From Vulcanimicrobiota bacterium (GTDB lineage: Bacteria; Vulcanimicrobiota; Vulcanimicrobiia; Eremiobacterales; Eremiobacteraceae): 32,164 nucleotides of DNA. Positions 32,162 to 32,164 of this stretch are shown here, piece after piece. The translations under genes and the position numbers were made by a program. Numbering within the stretch: position 1 is the stretch's first letter; each line of letters starts with the position of its first letter. A model generated the notes under the pieces. The model did no database searches and was not told the origin of the DNA. It saw nothing but the letters and a program-made list of their open reading frames with translations. The stretch lies in the NCBI GenBank assembly GCA_014304875.1, contig JACRUD010000177.1:1-32164 (forward strand). The letters run 5' to 3'.

Positions 32162-32164
32162 GGC

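Larger units (their letters stand above)
30218..32164. mobile_element. Left end of an integrated element, probably a prophage
   Basis: A large serine recombinase gene lies at the edge of a run of small minus-strand genes, one holin-like, continuing to the window end. Everything to the left is ordinary chromosome. The attachment site should lie near the 3' end of the recombinase (about 30215-30260). The other end is outside the window, so the direct repeats cannot be seen. A non-phage integrative element is also possible. Confidence 0.5.

Noticed and set aside
1-32164. tRNA, rRNA, CRISPR arrays, riboswitches
   Set aside because: I looked for T-loop motifs, regular spaced repeats and known leader motifs and found none I could support. 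Small structured RNAs could be missed by eye.

Overview
The window is GC-rich bacterial chromosomal DNA from a diderm. It encodes a TonB-dependent receptor, an outer-membrane beta-barrel ending in Phe, several Sec signal peptides and lipoproteins. The mix (single-chain transketolase of the short animal-like type, paired S9 peptidases, a CarboxypepD_reg/TonB receptor followed by a lipoprotein, a PEBP protein, a small hydrophilin, frequent GTG/TTG starts) suggests an uncultivated soil lineage such as Eremiobacterota (WPS-2). Acidobacteriota or a similar phylum is also possible. This is inference from gene style; no marker gene was compared.

Layout. 1-4.5 kb: a secreted-protein gene carrying two homopolymer frameshifts, an MFS transporter (-), a lipoprotein peptide-binding protein (+), then about 0.6 kb of mostly non-coding DNA with a good sigma70-like promoter and a possible gene remnant. 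4.5-10.6 kb: a minus-strand cluster in transcription order transketolase, exported S9 peptidase, 64-aa protein, ABC-F ATPase. 10.6-10.9 kb: intergenic DNA with palindromic repeats. 10.9-13.4 kb: M1 aminopeptidase with HEAT-like repeats. 13.4-16.6 kb: a 94-aa protein, a 31-aa microprotein gene with promoter and strong Shine-Dalgarno (SD) site, an SDR/SRPBCC fusion, an exported PEBP protein and a 73-aa hydrophilin with terminator. 16.6-24.8 kb: an MBL-fold nuclease, a TonB-dependent receptor with its downstream lipoprotein, a second S9 peptidase and an outer-membrane barrel. 24.8-29.9 kb (minus strand): a leaderless 95-aa protein, an HxlR-like regulator and an exported alpha/beta hydrolase, then the housekeeping run rpmE-prfA-prmC-hemF with a clear promoter. 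30.2 kb to the end: the left end of what looks like a prophage: large serine recombinase, strong terminator, a 26-aa Lys-rich peptide, a 50-aa protein and a holin-like membrane protein.

How the genes fit together. Much of 2-24 kb can serve capture and breakdown of extracellular peptides: peptide-binding lipoprotein, two S9 peptidases, M1 aminopeptidase and an outer-membrane receptor/lipoprotein pair. The rpmE-prfA-prmC-hemF run joins a ribosomal protein, a release factor, its methyltransferase and haem synthesis. Overlapping stop and start codons support translational coupling there.

A dispersed imperfect palindrome (ATGTAGCCACGGAC followed by a short loop and GTCCG) occurs six times, always between genes, from 10.6 to 25.2 kb. 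I saw no tRNA, rRNA or CRISPR array.
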